Below, in pieces: positions 30,708 to 40,100 of a stretch of 44,266 nt of DNA. Both the position numbers and the translations under genes were made by a program. Position 1 is the stretch's first letter, and every line of letters begins with the position of its first letter. Where the stretch lies: positions 1 through 44,266 of the forward strand of contig JAIBBV010000030.1 of NCBI GenBank assembly GCA_019694465.1. Reading direction: 5' to 3'. A model generated the notes under the pieces. The model did no database searches and was not told the DNA's origin. It worked only from the letters and a program-made list of their open reading frames with translations. Source of the DNA: Oligoflexia bacterium (GTDB lineage: Bacteria; Bdellovibrionota_C; UBA2361; JAFLCA01).

Positions 30708-31838
30708 ATGGGAAATAGAACATCTATAGCATTGCCGGAAAACCTTGGATCCTTACTCACAAGGATAATGGTATGGGTGTTGCTTGGTTTTGCACTGTAT
30801 CTACTGCGCTCATTTTTCTTGTTGATATTTTTGACATTTGTCTTCGCTTACATTCAGGCGCATGCGGCAGACAAGCTGGCCAATGTGATTGGGAGCCGCA
30901 CTCTGCGGGTGGTTCTAGTCGCGCTGGCCTTCCTGGGGATCCTGCTTTCAATCGGTGCTTTTGTCGCGCCGCGCATTAAGGAACAGGCTGAAGTATTTTC
31001 ACAACGCCATACACAGTATTTACGAAAGGCGGATAATGAGCTTGTTCGCTTAAGCGCTGAGTACCCATTTATTGAGCGACTCGTGCCTGATTTGAACCAT
31101 ATTCGAGGTGCTGTTGCTGGAGCAGAGGAATGGACAGTCGAGAAATCCCCAAGTTCACATCTTGTTCAACGGGCTTTTGGTTTCGATGATCCAGAGCATA
31201 CCGGGGCAGATATGCGTGAGGCGTTCCAAACTTTACGCAACGTGGGAGGATCGCTATTAGGTGTTGTGTCCGCGTTTTTGTTGGCGCTCCTGTTCTCATT
31301 TTTGATAGTCCTGGATCTGCCAGGATTAACCCGCGGAGTTTTAAGCCTGTCTGAGACTCGCTTGAAGGTTTTCTATGAGGAAGTTGGCGACAGCATATAC
31401 CAATTGGCTCGCACGATCGGCCGAGCTCTGGAGGCGCAGCTGCTAATCGCGATCGTAAATATGGTTTTAACAGCAATCGGGATTTATGCGATTGGAATTC
31501 GTGAGAACCTAGTTTTTATCTCAGTGATTGTATTTCTGTGCAGCTTTATTCCGGTTGCTGGGGTGTTCATTAGTTCTGCCCCAATTTGTTTGATGGCCCT
31601 TCAGCAGGGTGGCTTCCCCTTGATGCTTTTAACAGCGTTACTTATTTGGATTATTCATTTGATTGAAGCCTATATCTTGAATCCGAAGATTTACGGGCAT
31701 CATTTGCGCATTAATGCAGTGCTGGTGCTGATTATACTGACTATTGCTGGCAAACTATTTGGGGTCTGGGGGTTGGTTCTCGGATTGCCTGTTTGTCGCT
31801 ATATATTTGGGTACGCCATACAGTACCGCCGCGCTTAA
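30708..31838 (+). CDS. AI-2E family (PerM/TqsA-type) membrane transporter
   Basis: A 376-aa polytopic protein with the usual layout: two or three N-terminal helices (IMVWVLLGFALYLL, FFLLIFLTFVFAYI, LVALAFLGILLSIGAFV), a ~120-residue soluble helical insertion (about 85-175), and five C-terminal helices. The conserved GLVLGLPV-type ending and LIEAYILNPKIYG segment are present. Members export diverse small molecules, sodium or AI-2; the substrate here is not predictable. GGAGAG sits 7 bases before the ATG. Its stop codon overlaps the stop of the convergent flagellin gene by four bases. Confidence 0.9.
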   Translation: MGNRTSIALPENLGSLLTRIMVWVLLGFALYLLRSFFLLIFLTFVFAYIQAHAADKLANVIGSRTLRVVLVALAFLGILLSIGAFVAPRIKEQAEVFSQRHTQYLRKADNELVRLSAEYPFIERLVPDLNHIRGAVAGAEEWTVEKSPSSHLVQRAFGFDDPEHTGADMREAFQTLRNVGGSLLGVVSAFLLALLFSFLIVLDLPGLTRGVLSLSETRLKVFYEEVGDSIYQLARTIGRALEAQLLIAIVNMVLTAIGIYAIGIRENLVFISVIVFLCSFIPVAGVFISSAPICLMALQQGGFPLMLLTALLIWIIHLIEAYILNPKIYGHHLRINAVLVLIILTIAGKLFGVWGLVLGLPVCRYIFGYAIQYRRA

Positions 31839-33694
31839 ATTGACCCAGTTAGTAATTGTAGCGCAATTTCCGGAACGCGTTTGGCTTGCGCAAAGAGTGC
31901 GCTAGTTGTGTCCTGTAGAATTGAGCGCCGCACTGTTTGTGCTGTTTCTTCCGCCATATCGATATCTGTAATGCGAGAGCTGGCTGCAGCGACCTCTTGC
32001 CATCGAGTTGATAGTACAGACTGTGCGCTAGAAAGTCGGCTTAAATTTGCCCCTAGCGTACCGCGTGCAAGCGTGAGCATTTCGATATTGCGATTAACTG
32101 TAGTAATGGCGCCCGATGCTGCCGTGCGTGTTGTTATCATGGTGCCATTTAGTCCACGCAATGTGCCGTTTACAACGCTTAGTGTGCTGCTAAGCGAGCC
32201 AGATGCGCCGACACCAGCTTCAATATTTAGGGTATAATTGGTGGGAGAGAAGTCAATTTGTTTAAGTCCAGATGAATTGTAAACTACGCTGTTGCCATCT
32301 GCTGCAAGGACACCGGCAGCCTCTGCGGTTCCTGCTGTTCCGTCCGTGTAGTTCGTTACTTGAGAGATGGAGTTATTGGCAAGATTCACCTTAAATAGTT
32401 GTGTATTGCCGAAAGTATTAGTGCCAATGGCGGCTTCCGACAGAAACATCAAACTCGTTCCGTCTACCGACACTGTTAGCGATGTAAGGGATGAGTCTCC
32501 AGAAATGTTTGTAATCTGAGTAATTGTGTTGGCAGTTGAAACAGAGAAAAGGTCATTCCCTAAGTCTGGATTGCCTCCAGTGACGTCATCTTGGGATATA
32601 AAGAAAGTGCGTCCAGTATTTGCGACAGCCACATAAAACAGGTCAGCGCCAACGCCCGCAGTGCCACCAAAGCTTGTCAGGGTATCAAGCGCACCTGTTG
32701 TTACGTTATAGCGAAACACGTCGCCTTGATTTCCAGTGCCGCCATTAAATAAGTCAGTTACAAAGGCGACGTAGTTCCCATCATTGCTAATCGAGAACGC
32801 TTTGGTGTTTGGAACTGCGCCTGACGCTGCAAATCTGGTATTTGTGCCCGTCTCTGGTCTGTAAACATACATTGTCGCCATGAAGGTTTCGATATTGTTG
32901 CCAGAATATGCCACTGTGCTTCCGTCAAGGCTTACTGCCTCCAGTGTATAACCACCATTTGACGTGTTCGATGTTACTTGCTTCGTAACGCCGGTAGTTT
33001 TGTCATAAGTGTAGACCTGGTATTTGGAGCTTGAGTTTTGTCCCGTTAAATTTGCGTTTGTAACAAATGCCACCAAGTTTCCAGATCCTGAAGCCCTACC
33101 ACTTACGCTGCCAGTTAGGCCAGAAACTAGGGTAGTGGTTTGACCAGTGACGGTATCGAGTTGGGAAATAGTAGAACTGGTATAATAAGTAACGAAACGC
33201 CCGTCGCCAGATACTCCATAGATCGAACTTGGACTTGCGCTCGAGATTGAAGTGGCGGCTCTCGCAGGAGCGCTGCCTTCTGTTAGTTGAATGCCATTAA
33301 ACTTCGTTTCAGCGGAAAGACGTTTAATTTCAGCATCAAGCTGTTGGTATTCTGTGTTTGCCGCGATGCGTTGTTTCCCACTAAACACTCCGGAAGCTGC
33401 TTGGGTTGCCAACTCTCCCATGCGCTGGAGTATGGAGCCAACGGCTCCGTAGGTGGCATCAACGATCTGTAGGGCTGAGATGCCGTCATTCACGTTCTGA
33501 AGACCACGATTTAGCACGCGTGCTTGTTGAGAGAGGCCGGAAGCAACGGCAAGTCCTGCAGCGTCATCGGAAGCACGGTTGATGCGCAGACCAGATCCTA
33601 GCCGCTCTAGATTGCGGCCCAGCGCCTGTGAGTTGGCGTTCTGCGCCCTGCTCAGACGCAGAGCGCTGATGTTAGAGTTAAATGTTATGGGCAC
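31835..33694 (-). CDS. fliC: flagellin with a seven-bladed beta-propeller-like insertion
   Basis: 619 aa. Residues 1-~140 are a standard flagellin D0/D1 N-terminus (ITFNSNISALRLSRAQN, LERLGSGLRINRASDDAAGL, LQNVNDGISALQIVD, ETKFNGIQL), and ~500-619 the matching C-terminus (ANLSRLSSAQSVL, ITDIDMAEETA, ALFAQA, LQLLTGSI). Between them, about 157-484 is not a normal D2/D3 domain. It consists of seven repeats of a pattern like S.DG..VAF.S...L....VY..D..TG...QVT, with turns at residues 165, 205, 258, 305, 361, 411 and 467. That pattern is typical of TolB/WD40-like (PD40) propellers, one blade per repeat. The start is GTG at 33694 with GAAGGA ten bases upstream. A possible sigma-28-like promoter lies at 33718-33745. 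No other flagellar gene is present in the window. Confidence 0.93.
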   Translation of the reverse strand: MPITFNSNISALRLSRAQNANSQALGRNLERLGSGLRINRASDDAAGLAVASGLSQQARVLNRGLQNVNDGISALQIVDATYGAVGSILQRMGELATQAASGVFSGKQRIAANTEYQQLDAEIKRLSAETKFNGIQLTEGSAPARAATSISSASPSSIYGVSGDGRFVTYYTSSTISQLDTVTGQTTTLVSGLTGSVSGRASGSGNLVAFVTNANLTGQNSSSKYQVYTYDKTTGVTKQVTSNTSNGGYTLEAVSLDGSTVAYSGNNIETFMATMYVYRPETGTNTRFAASGAVPNTKAFSISNDGNYVAFVTDLFNGGTGNQGDVFRYNVTTGALDTLTSFGGTAGVGADLFYVAVANTGRTFFISQDDVTGGNPDLGNDLFSVSTANTITQITNISGDSSLTSLTVSVDGTSLMFLSEAAIGTNTFGNTQLFKVNLANNSISQVTNYTDGTAGTAEAAGVLAADGNSVVYNSSGLKQIDFSPTNYTLNIEAGVGASGSLSSTLSVVNGTLRGLNGTMITTRTAASGAITTVNRNIEMLTLARGTLGANLSRLSSAQSVLSTRWQEVAAASSRITDIDMAEETAQTVRRSILQDTTSALFAQAKRVPEIALQLLTGSI

Positions 33695-34187
33695 AACACA
33701 CTAATCCTTCGGGGAATAGATCGTCATTTTAGGGACTTACACTTAGAAACGGGCGCTAAATAGTATTCCTAGCGCAGAGAAACAGTCTTGTATAATCAGG
33801 TAGATAGCAGCGTAGGCGCTGTTGTGCGGTGGGCCTTTGGAGCAAAGGCCCATGGGGAGCTATGGCAAAACCTGGAGCGGATAACAGCCTCACAGGCATC
33901 AGGGATTTTCACCGTGCCATTTACTAGTTAGGCACTGTTAGTAGCTATCTAGAAACGCACTTCTTGCAGTTCGCATGGGACGCGCCCGACTCCTAGCTAT
34001 AGTGGCTGGCTACAGAGCAATGGAAATATGTTTTTTGAAAATTAATCCGACGGAGAATAAAAGTACTCTCGGAGGGCCTCTGCCTATGTGATTGAGTTTT
34101 ATAGGAATTTGTCCGATATACCTGTGTACGCTATAATATGATGGTTCGATCCACCCTAGTGAGTATTTAGCTATTTCTGGCCAATAA
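33695..34187. other. divergent intergenic region between flagellin and metal-efflux operon, with strong hairpins
   Basis: 493 bases without a protein gene. A consensus TATAAT occurs at 33791-33796 on the plus strand. It is followed by two hairpins, CAGCG-TAGG-CGCTG (33808-33821) and a perfect 9-bp stem GGGCCTTTG/CAAAGGCCC (33831-33851) whose top carries GGA, and by further GGA trinucleotides up to about 33905. This could be a small RNA gene or the far-upstream leader of 34188; see findings. Confidence 0.4.
33718..33745 (-). promoter_or_regulatory. possible sigma-28 (FliA) promoter of flagellin
   Basis: On the minus strand TAAG is followed after 16 bases by GACGATCT, compared with the sigma-28 consensus TAAA-N15-GCCGATAA. 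It lies 24 bases before the GTG start. The fit is partial, but flagellin genes are usually sigma-28 or sigma-54 dependent and no sigma-54 GG...GC box is seen. Confidence 0.35.
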
Positions 34188-34601
34188 ATGCAGGGAAAAG
34201 TACCAAATTCGGCGCGGATTCTGTGGGTGCTCTTTTGCTCATCTGTGTTCCTTTTTTGTCAGCCCTTGTGCCTTGCAGAGCAGTGGTCCAGCCAGGCCGA
34301 AAGGGGACATCATCACCAGCATAGCTCACAACATCATGGGGAGCCCAGCAAATCCACTTGTTGTGAGACAACTCCGGCGATGGTGCTGTCAAAAGTTTCG
34401 TTGCTGCAAGTTGAAGTTGATCAGTTGGATAGTGCTGCCGCGCTTGGTGCTTTGCCCAGTGTAACTGCATATAGTCAACCAAAGTGTGGTCTCTCCAGTT
34501 TGGCGCAGGATTGGCTGGCAGATAAGTCTTCAAGTAATTGCGTTCTGTCGAGTGGGCAGGCCCCCAACGCACCTCCCTGTAGTTTAAATAGAAAAATCTA
34601 A
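34188..34601 (+). CDS. secreted His/Cys-rich protein heading the metal-efflux operon
   Basis: 137 aa. A long N-terminus with hydrophobic core ILWVLFCSSVFLFCQPLCLA is a probable signal peptide (cleavage near LAEQ). The mature protein opens with a dense histidine cluster (HHHQHSSQHH) followed by a Cys pair (STCCET), and has four further cysteines and no clear fold. Such short His-rich periplasmic proteins often accompany Cus/Czc-type exporters, where they may bind or buffer metal. It is followed after 172 bases by the outer-membrane component of a heavy-metal RND pump. The ribosome-binding site is weak. No family name is recognised. Confidence 0.65.
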   Translation: MQGKVPNSARILWVLFCSSVFLFCQPLCLAEQWSSQAERGHHHQHSSQHHGEPSKSTCCETTPAMVLSKVSLLQVEVDQLDSAAALGALPSVTAYSQPKCGLSSLAQDWLADKSSSNCVLSSGQAPNAPPCSLNRKI

Positions 34602-34610
34602 TAGACTAAG

Positions 34611-34651
34611 AGCGCGTTAAGTGTGCATAAGGGAGTTTTGTTGCGGGCGCT
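34611..34651 (+). repeat. GCCCGTT...CGGGC stem-loop repeat, copy B
   Basis: AGCGCGTTAAGTGTGC...GTTTTGTTGCGGGCGCT, outer arms AGCGC/GCGCT, 9 bases after the stop of the His-rich gene. It aligns without gaps to copy A (about 30/37). No T-run follows, so if it terminates transcription it does so weakly; it could be an attenuator or mRNA-processing site before the efflux genes. Confidence 0.6.
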
Positions 34652-34773
34652 AAGCTAGCTCCCCTCATCTCCAACGCGCTAGAGCTACAAATACTATAGT
34701 TGGCAGTCGCTTAGTCTCGTTGCATTCTCATTACTGCAGCCACAAATGCTGCGTTGCTGGCCAAGGAAACTAT

Positions 34774-36051
34774 ATGCGAAATCTTGCAACCCTCGTGCTT
34801 CTATCGCTTGCATGTTTGCCTGCTATAAACGAGGCATGTGCAGATGAGCTCTCGCTTGATCAGATTGCACACTCAGTTGTGCAATCTAATCCTGATCTGC
34901 AAGCGGCGCGCTATTTAGTAGAAGAGGCGCGAGGGCGCCTCCAGCAAGCTGGATTGCCTCCTAACCCAGAGCTTGAGCTGACTCGTAACACTGACCGTAG
35001 TTTCAGCTCGGAGGGTGACTACACTGCGTCGGTTGGGTTAAGCCAAAAATTTCCTATCAGTGGACGACTTGCCCGCGCAAGCGATGTTGCGCGCGTAGAT
35101 GTGCAGCAGGCTCAGGCCGAAGTGCGAGACTTTGAGCGCCAAGCCATTCAGGAGGCCTTAAAAGCTGCTTTAGATATTTATGCCCTAGATAGTCAACTAG
35201 CTGCGTATGATGCCTCGCGACAAAAATTACGCCAACTGGTTGCAAGTTCCGAAAAGCGCTTTAAGGAGGCTGAGACAAGTCAGGCTGACCTCAACCTAGA
35301 ACGCATTGAATTCCAAAAAGTTGAAGCTGCACACGCTGTCCTGATGGTTGAGCGTCAGCAACGTGCGCGTGAGTTAGCGCTGAAAATCTCCCATCCACGT
35401 GGCGACACGCTCAAGATTGCTTCAAGCAAGATCGATGGATTTGCTGAGCGCCTTCTTGCAATCGATATTCAAGAGGCCTTATCCATAAGACCAGATCGTC
35501 AACTACATGCGTTGGCGATCGAGCGAGCGGCATCCCAAATTCGGTTAGCTAAGGCTGAGCGGTTTGAGGATTGGACTATCTCTCTAGGCGTAGAGCGTGA
35601 TGTCGCTAATTATGATTTTATTGGAGCTGCTACGCAGAAGGATAACTTTCTAAGTGCACGGCTTTCTGTCCCTTTGCCACTTTGGAACGGGAACCAAGGA
35701 AATATCGCTGTTGCGAGTGCCGCACAAGGTCGGGCGCAAGCGGAGCTTCATGCGTTTGACGCACATGTGAAAACCGAAATCGAGTCAGCACGCGGGCGTG
35801 TGCTCGGACTGCGCCCGCTAATCGAGCGTTTTGAGAGAGAGTCGTTGCGACTCGCTGAGAGCAATGTAGAGTTGATCAGTAAGAGCTACCGGGACGGGCT
35901 TGTTCCAATCAGCGCTCTGATTCAAGCTCAGCAGCAAGTGTTCCAGGTTCGTGAGAGCTACTCACGAAGTGTGCGCGATTATTTTTCAGCCTTGGTAGAC
36001 TTGGAAGCAGCATTGGCAGCCAACCCCGCGCTGAGAAAGGAGGAGCTATGA
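34774..36051 (+). CDS. czcC: outer-membrane efflux protein (CzcC/TolC family) of a heavy-metal RND system
   Basis: A 425-aa outer-membrane factor. Signal peptide at 1-~24 (NLATLVLLSLACLPAINEACA), then two TolC-like repeats of long helices and beta-strands (QSNPDLQAARYLVEEARGRLQQAGLPPNPELELT; LSVPLPLWNGNQGNIAVASAAQGRAQAELHA; LIQAQQQVFQVRESYSRSVRDYFSALVDLEAALA). Trimers form the channel that takes substrate from the inner-membrane pump to the outside. The start is ATG 34774, preceded by AAGGA; an ATG-less extension to 34720 lacks a signal-peptide-like N-terminus. Its stop overlaps the next start (ATGA). Confidence 0.93.
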   Translation: MRNLATLVLLSLACLPAINEACADELSLDQIAHSVVQSNPDLQAARYLVEEARGRLQQAGLPPNPELELTRNTDRSFSSEGDYTASVGLSQKFPISGRLARASDVARVDVQQAQAEVRDFERQAIQEALKAALDIYALDSQLAAYDASRQKLRQLVASSEKRFKEAETSQADLNLERIEFQKVEAAHAVLMVERQQRARELALKISHPRGDTLKIASSKIDGFAERLLAIDIQEALSIRPDRQLHALAIERAASQIRLAKAERFEDWTISLGVERDVANYDFIGAATQKDNFLSARLSVPLPLWNGNQGNIAVASAAQGRAQAELHAFDAHVKTEIESARGRVLGLRPLIERFERESLRLAESNVELISKSYRDGLVPISALIQAQQQVFQVRESYSRSVRDYFSALVDLEAALAANPALRKEEL

Positions 36052-37103
36052 TACGCCAGTTTGTGGTTTCGGTTCTTTTAGTAACAAGCCAAGCCGCTTG
36101 GGCCCATGAGGGCCACGATCATGCTCCAGGTACATCCGAGCAAGCACCGGTTTCCGGGCCGATTGTAATAACCCAACAATCACGGACCAATCTTGGCCTA
36201 CAGGTCGTTACTGCCCAAGTGCGAAGCATGGATAAGGCCATTAGGCTGATTGGGCAGATAGAACCAATACCAGCACGTTTGTCAGCGGTGACCAGCCGCA
36301 TCTCAGGGCGAGTCACAGCGCTGTATGTCAGTGAGGGAGATGGCGTTAAGAAGGGACAGCCTTTAATTGAAGTAGAAAGTCGCCAACCGGGCGAACCTCC
36401 TCCACGAGTTAAATATTTTGCGCCAATTGATGGAATTATTACTGATAATCACGCTGTTATTGGCGACACTGTAGAGCCTGATAAACATCTGATGCAGGTA
36501 GTGGACCTACAAGAAGTATATGCTGAAGGCCGAGTCTACGAAGGACAAGTGGAGGGTATCCGCATTGGGCAGCATGCCAGGGTGCAAGTTGAATCATACC
36601 CGCGCGATCGCTTTTTAGGAGTGGTGGAGCTACTGGGCGGTTCTTTAGACCCTGAGACTAGAACACTCAAAATGTGGGTGCGCATGCCAAATCCTGATCT
36701 CAAGCTACGTCCAAATATGCGTGCAACTCTGGATGTGATTGCTGGGCAGACGGAGGCAGCTATAGTTGTTCCTCAAAGCGCTGTGCTGGGCGAGCTCGGT
36801 AATTATTTTGTCTTTGTGCAGTCCGAAAGTTCGGAGTTGGAATTTGAGCGCAGGCCCGTAGTAGTAGGAGTTTCTGATGGGTCATCAGTTGAAATTGTCG
36901 AAGGCGTTTTGCCCGAGGAAAAGGTTGTTAGTAGCGGTAATTACCAATTGCAATATGTGAACCCAACCGCTCCAGAAGGAAAGGCAGAGGCTCCCAGTTC
37001 CAAGCAAGCGCCAGCGAACAGCTCTTGCGCAATGATATACGGAATAATTGGAGTGCTAGTAGGGGCTGGAGTGACTTTTCTTCTAGGTCGGCGGGTGAGC
37101 TGA
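36048..37103 (+). CDS. czcB: periplasmic adaptor (CzcB/CusB-like) with C-terminal membrane helix
   Basis: A 351-aa membrane-fusion protein. A signal peptide (1-19) is followed by the metal-binding-looking motif AHEGHDHAP. Then come the barrel-sandwich halves (ARLSAVTSRISGRVTALYVSEGDGVKKGQPLIEVES; VKYFAPIDGIITDNHAVIGDTVEPDKHLMQVV), the beta-barrel domain (IGQHARVQVESYPRDRFLGVVELLGGSLDPETRTLKMWVR) and the membrane-proximal part. There is almost no helical hairpin, which is common in short CzcB forms. Unusually, the chain ends in a hydrophobic helix (about residues 327-345, IYGIIGVLVGAGVTFLLG) that could anchor it in the inner membrane. AAGGAGG lies 5 bases before the ATG, inside the czcC end. 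Translationally coupled. Confidence 0.93.
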   Translation: MIRQFVVSVLLVTSQAAWAHEGHDHAPGTSEQAPVSGPIVITQQSRTNLGLQVVTAQVRSMDKAIRLIGQIEPIPARLSAVTSRISGRVTALYVSEGDGVKKGQPLIEVESRQPGEPPPRVKYFAPIDGIITDNHAVIGDTVEPDKHLMQVVDLQEVYAEGRVYEGQVEGIRIGQHARVQVESYPRDRFLGVVELLGGSLDPETRTLKMWVRMPNPDLKLRPNMRATLDVIAGQTEAAIVVPQSAVLGELGNYFVFVQSESSELEFERRPVVVGVSDGSSVEIVEGVLPEEKVVSSGNYQLQYVNPTAPEGKAEAPSSKQAPANSSCAMIYGIIGVLVGAGVTFLLGRRVS

Positions 37104-37104
37104 G

Positions 37105-40100
37105 ATGCTAACGAGGATAATAGATCTATCGCTTCGAAATCGCCTGTTAGTACTAGCCGCAAGCGCGGTGCTTTTTGTGTACGGGCTAGTGAGTGTACTT
37201 TCCCTGCCGGTAGATGTGTTCCCTGACCTTAATCGCCCATCTGTTACAGTGATGAGCGAGGCACCGGGGCTGGCACCAGAAGAGGTTGAAAGTTTAGTTA
37301 CATGGCCGCTGGAGACAGCGCTAAATGGTGCTCCATCTGTTCAGCGTGTGCGTTCAAGCTCAGGGGTAGGATTATCAGTGCTGTATGTTGAGTTTGACTG
37401 GGGCATGGATATTTATCGTGCTCGACAACTTGTGCAGGAACGCCTTCAATTAGCACAGCAGAGGCTACCAGATGGGGTTGCGCCGGTTCTTGGTCCGGTT
37501 AGCTCAATCATGGGCGAGATTATGCTGATCGGAGTTTCGAGTCGTAGCGGAAAATTGGAGCCGATGGAGTTGCGCACGCTTGCCGATTGGCGTATCCGTC
37601 AACGTCTGCTTGCAATTCCGGGCGTTTCGCAAGTTACAGCTATTGGTGGTGGAGTACAGCAATATCAGGTTCTTCCATCGCCCGAAAAAATGGCTGCATT
37701 TGCTGTCTCGTTACAAGAGGTCATGCAGGCCGCTGCCAGTGCGCAGTCTAATACTGGGGGCGGATTCTTAGAGGGGCAGAATCAGGAATATTTAATACGG
37801 AACATCGGTCGCACAGTGTCCGTTGAAGCGATAGCGGACACGGTAGTGACGACCCGCAATGGCGTGCCGGTGCTACTAAAAGATGTAGCCGAGGTGAGAC
37901 AAGGTAAGCAACCCATGCGTGGTGATGCTGGTGTAAATGCCAAGCCGGCAGTGGTTCTTTCTGTGCAAAAGCAGCCAGGTGCCGATACTGTTGTATTAAC
38001 TAAGCAGATTGAACAAGAGTTGAAAACGCTTGAAGGCGCTCTGCCAGCAGATGTAGAGCTTACAGGCCTATTTCGTCAGGCTACCTTTATAGAGAATGCG
38101 ATACGGAATGTTGAGCATGCGCTGCGTGACGGAGCTCTGCTTGTTGCAATGGTGTTGGTGATGTTCCTGTTGAATGGACGTACAACTTTTATCACGCTCA
38201 CTGCAATCCCGCTTTCAATGATTGTCACTGCTATCGTTTTGAGGTTATTGGGACTTTCCATTAACACTATGACCCTGGGCGGTCTGGCTATCGCGATAGG
38301 AGAGATGGTTGATGATGCGATAGTGGATGTCGAGAATGTCTTTCGCCGTTTACGTGAGAACCGCAAGCGTACTGTCCCAGAGCCTGTTCTTAAGGTAGTT
38401 TTTGATGCCTCGGTGGAGATAAGAAGCTCTATTGTATACGCCACAATACTAGTGATTTTAGTATTCGTTCCTCTTTTCGCTCTCGGTGGAATCGAGGGAC
38501 GCTTGTTTGCGCCAATCGGTGTCGCGTATATAACTTCGATTGCGGCCTCGCTCTTAGTCGCTGTGTCTGTGACGCCGGTGTTGTGCTCTTATTTATTGCC
38601 ATCGATGAAAGGCATGCATGATCAGCGTGAGAGTTGGTTGGTAAGTCGTCTTAAGAACTTCGATCAACATGTCATATTGAAAAATGCCTTTGCGCATCAA
38701 GGAAAGTTGCTATTGTTGGTGACAGGCCTCGTTGTTGGTAGTTTTGCCCTGTACCCCCTTATGGGTAAGGAATTCCTACCCGAATTCAACGAAGGTACTG
38801 CCACGATTAATATTCTTTCAGCTCCGGGAACATCGCTTGCTGAGTCAAATCGTATCGGAGTAATTGCCGAAAGGTTACTATTACAGGTCCCAGAAGTTGC
38901 TTCTGTTGGTCGTCGTACTGGTAGGGCTGAGCTGGATGAGCATGCCGAGGGAGTGCATTATACTGAACTGGATGTAGATTTTCGCCACACTGATCGTAAG
39001 CGCGAGACTATTTTAGCAGATGTGCGTGCCAGATTGGCTGAGATCCCTGGAGTAGCAGTCAGTGTTGGCCAGCCTATATCGCATCGGCTAGACCATATGC
39101 TTTCGGGAGTACGTGCTCAGATCGCAGTTAAGATCTTTGGAGATGATTTGTTCGCTCTCAGAAAGGCGGGCATAGATGTTCAACGTGCAATGTCTGAGAT
39201 TGCTGGGATTGTTGACTTACAACTTGAGAAACAGGTCTTGATTCCGCAGGTAAAGATCGAGCCCAAGCGAGACAAGGCGGCTCTTTATGGAATAAGAGTG
39301 GGTGAGCTTAATCAGTTTTTGGAAGCCGCCCTGAATGGAAGAGTTGTAGGGCAGGTGCTGGATGGTCAGCGCTCGGTGGATGTCGTGGTGCGTTATCCAG
39401 AACAGGTGCGTAATGGGGTCGAAGCGCTCCAATCGATGCTTGTTGACACGGGCCCAGGGGATAAAGTGCCACTTAGTTTGTTGGCTGATATTCGTGAGAG
39501 TAAAGGTCCCAATATCATTAATCGTGAGCATGTGAAGCGGCGCATTGTTGTGCAAGCAAATGTATCTGGAAGAGATGTGGGCTCAGTAGTGGCTGCTGTT
39601 CGAGAACGGATAAATCGAGACGTTGAATTCGCTGAGGGTATGAGTATTAGCATTGAAGGCCAATTCCAAAGTCAACAAGAAGCCACTAGGTGGATATCGA
39701 TTCTTTCACTCGTTTCACTGGCAGCCATGCTTTTGGTGCTCTACTCACATTTTCGTTCACTGCAGATTACAGCTCAGATACTACTTAATATTCCGCTCTC
39801 ATTCGCTGGTGGATTGATACTGACCTACTTGCTGATCGGTAAAATCTCTGTGGCTAGCTTTGTCGGATTCATCACTCTTGCAGGCATTGCATCGCGTAAT
39901 ACTATCATGATGATTTCGCATTATCTGCATCTTATGCGGCATGAGGGCGAGCAATTCACGCAGCAAATGATCGTGCGCGGCTCTTTGGAGCGTCTGGTCC
40001 CGGTAATGATGACTGCACTTACCGCTGGACTAGCACTTGTGCCACTGGTTGTCGCCGGAGGTGAGGCTGGGAAGGAAATTCTTTACCCGGTAGCTGTAGT

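Noticed and set aside
31835..33694. Flagellin gene with a frameshifted neighbour or assembly chimera
   Set aside because: The frame is continuous, both flagellin ends are intact and in frame, and the seven repeats share one pattern, so a chimeric join is unlikely.
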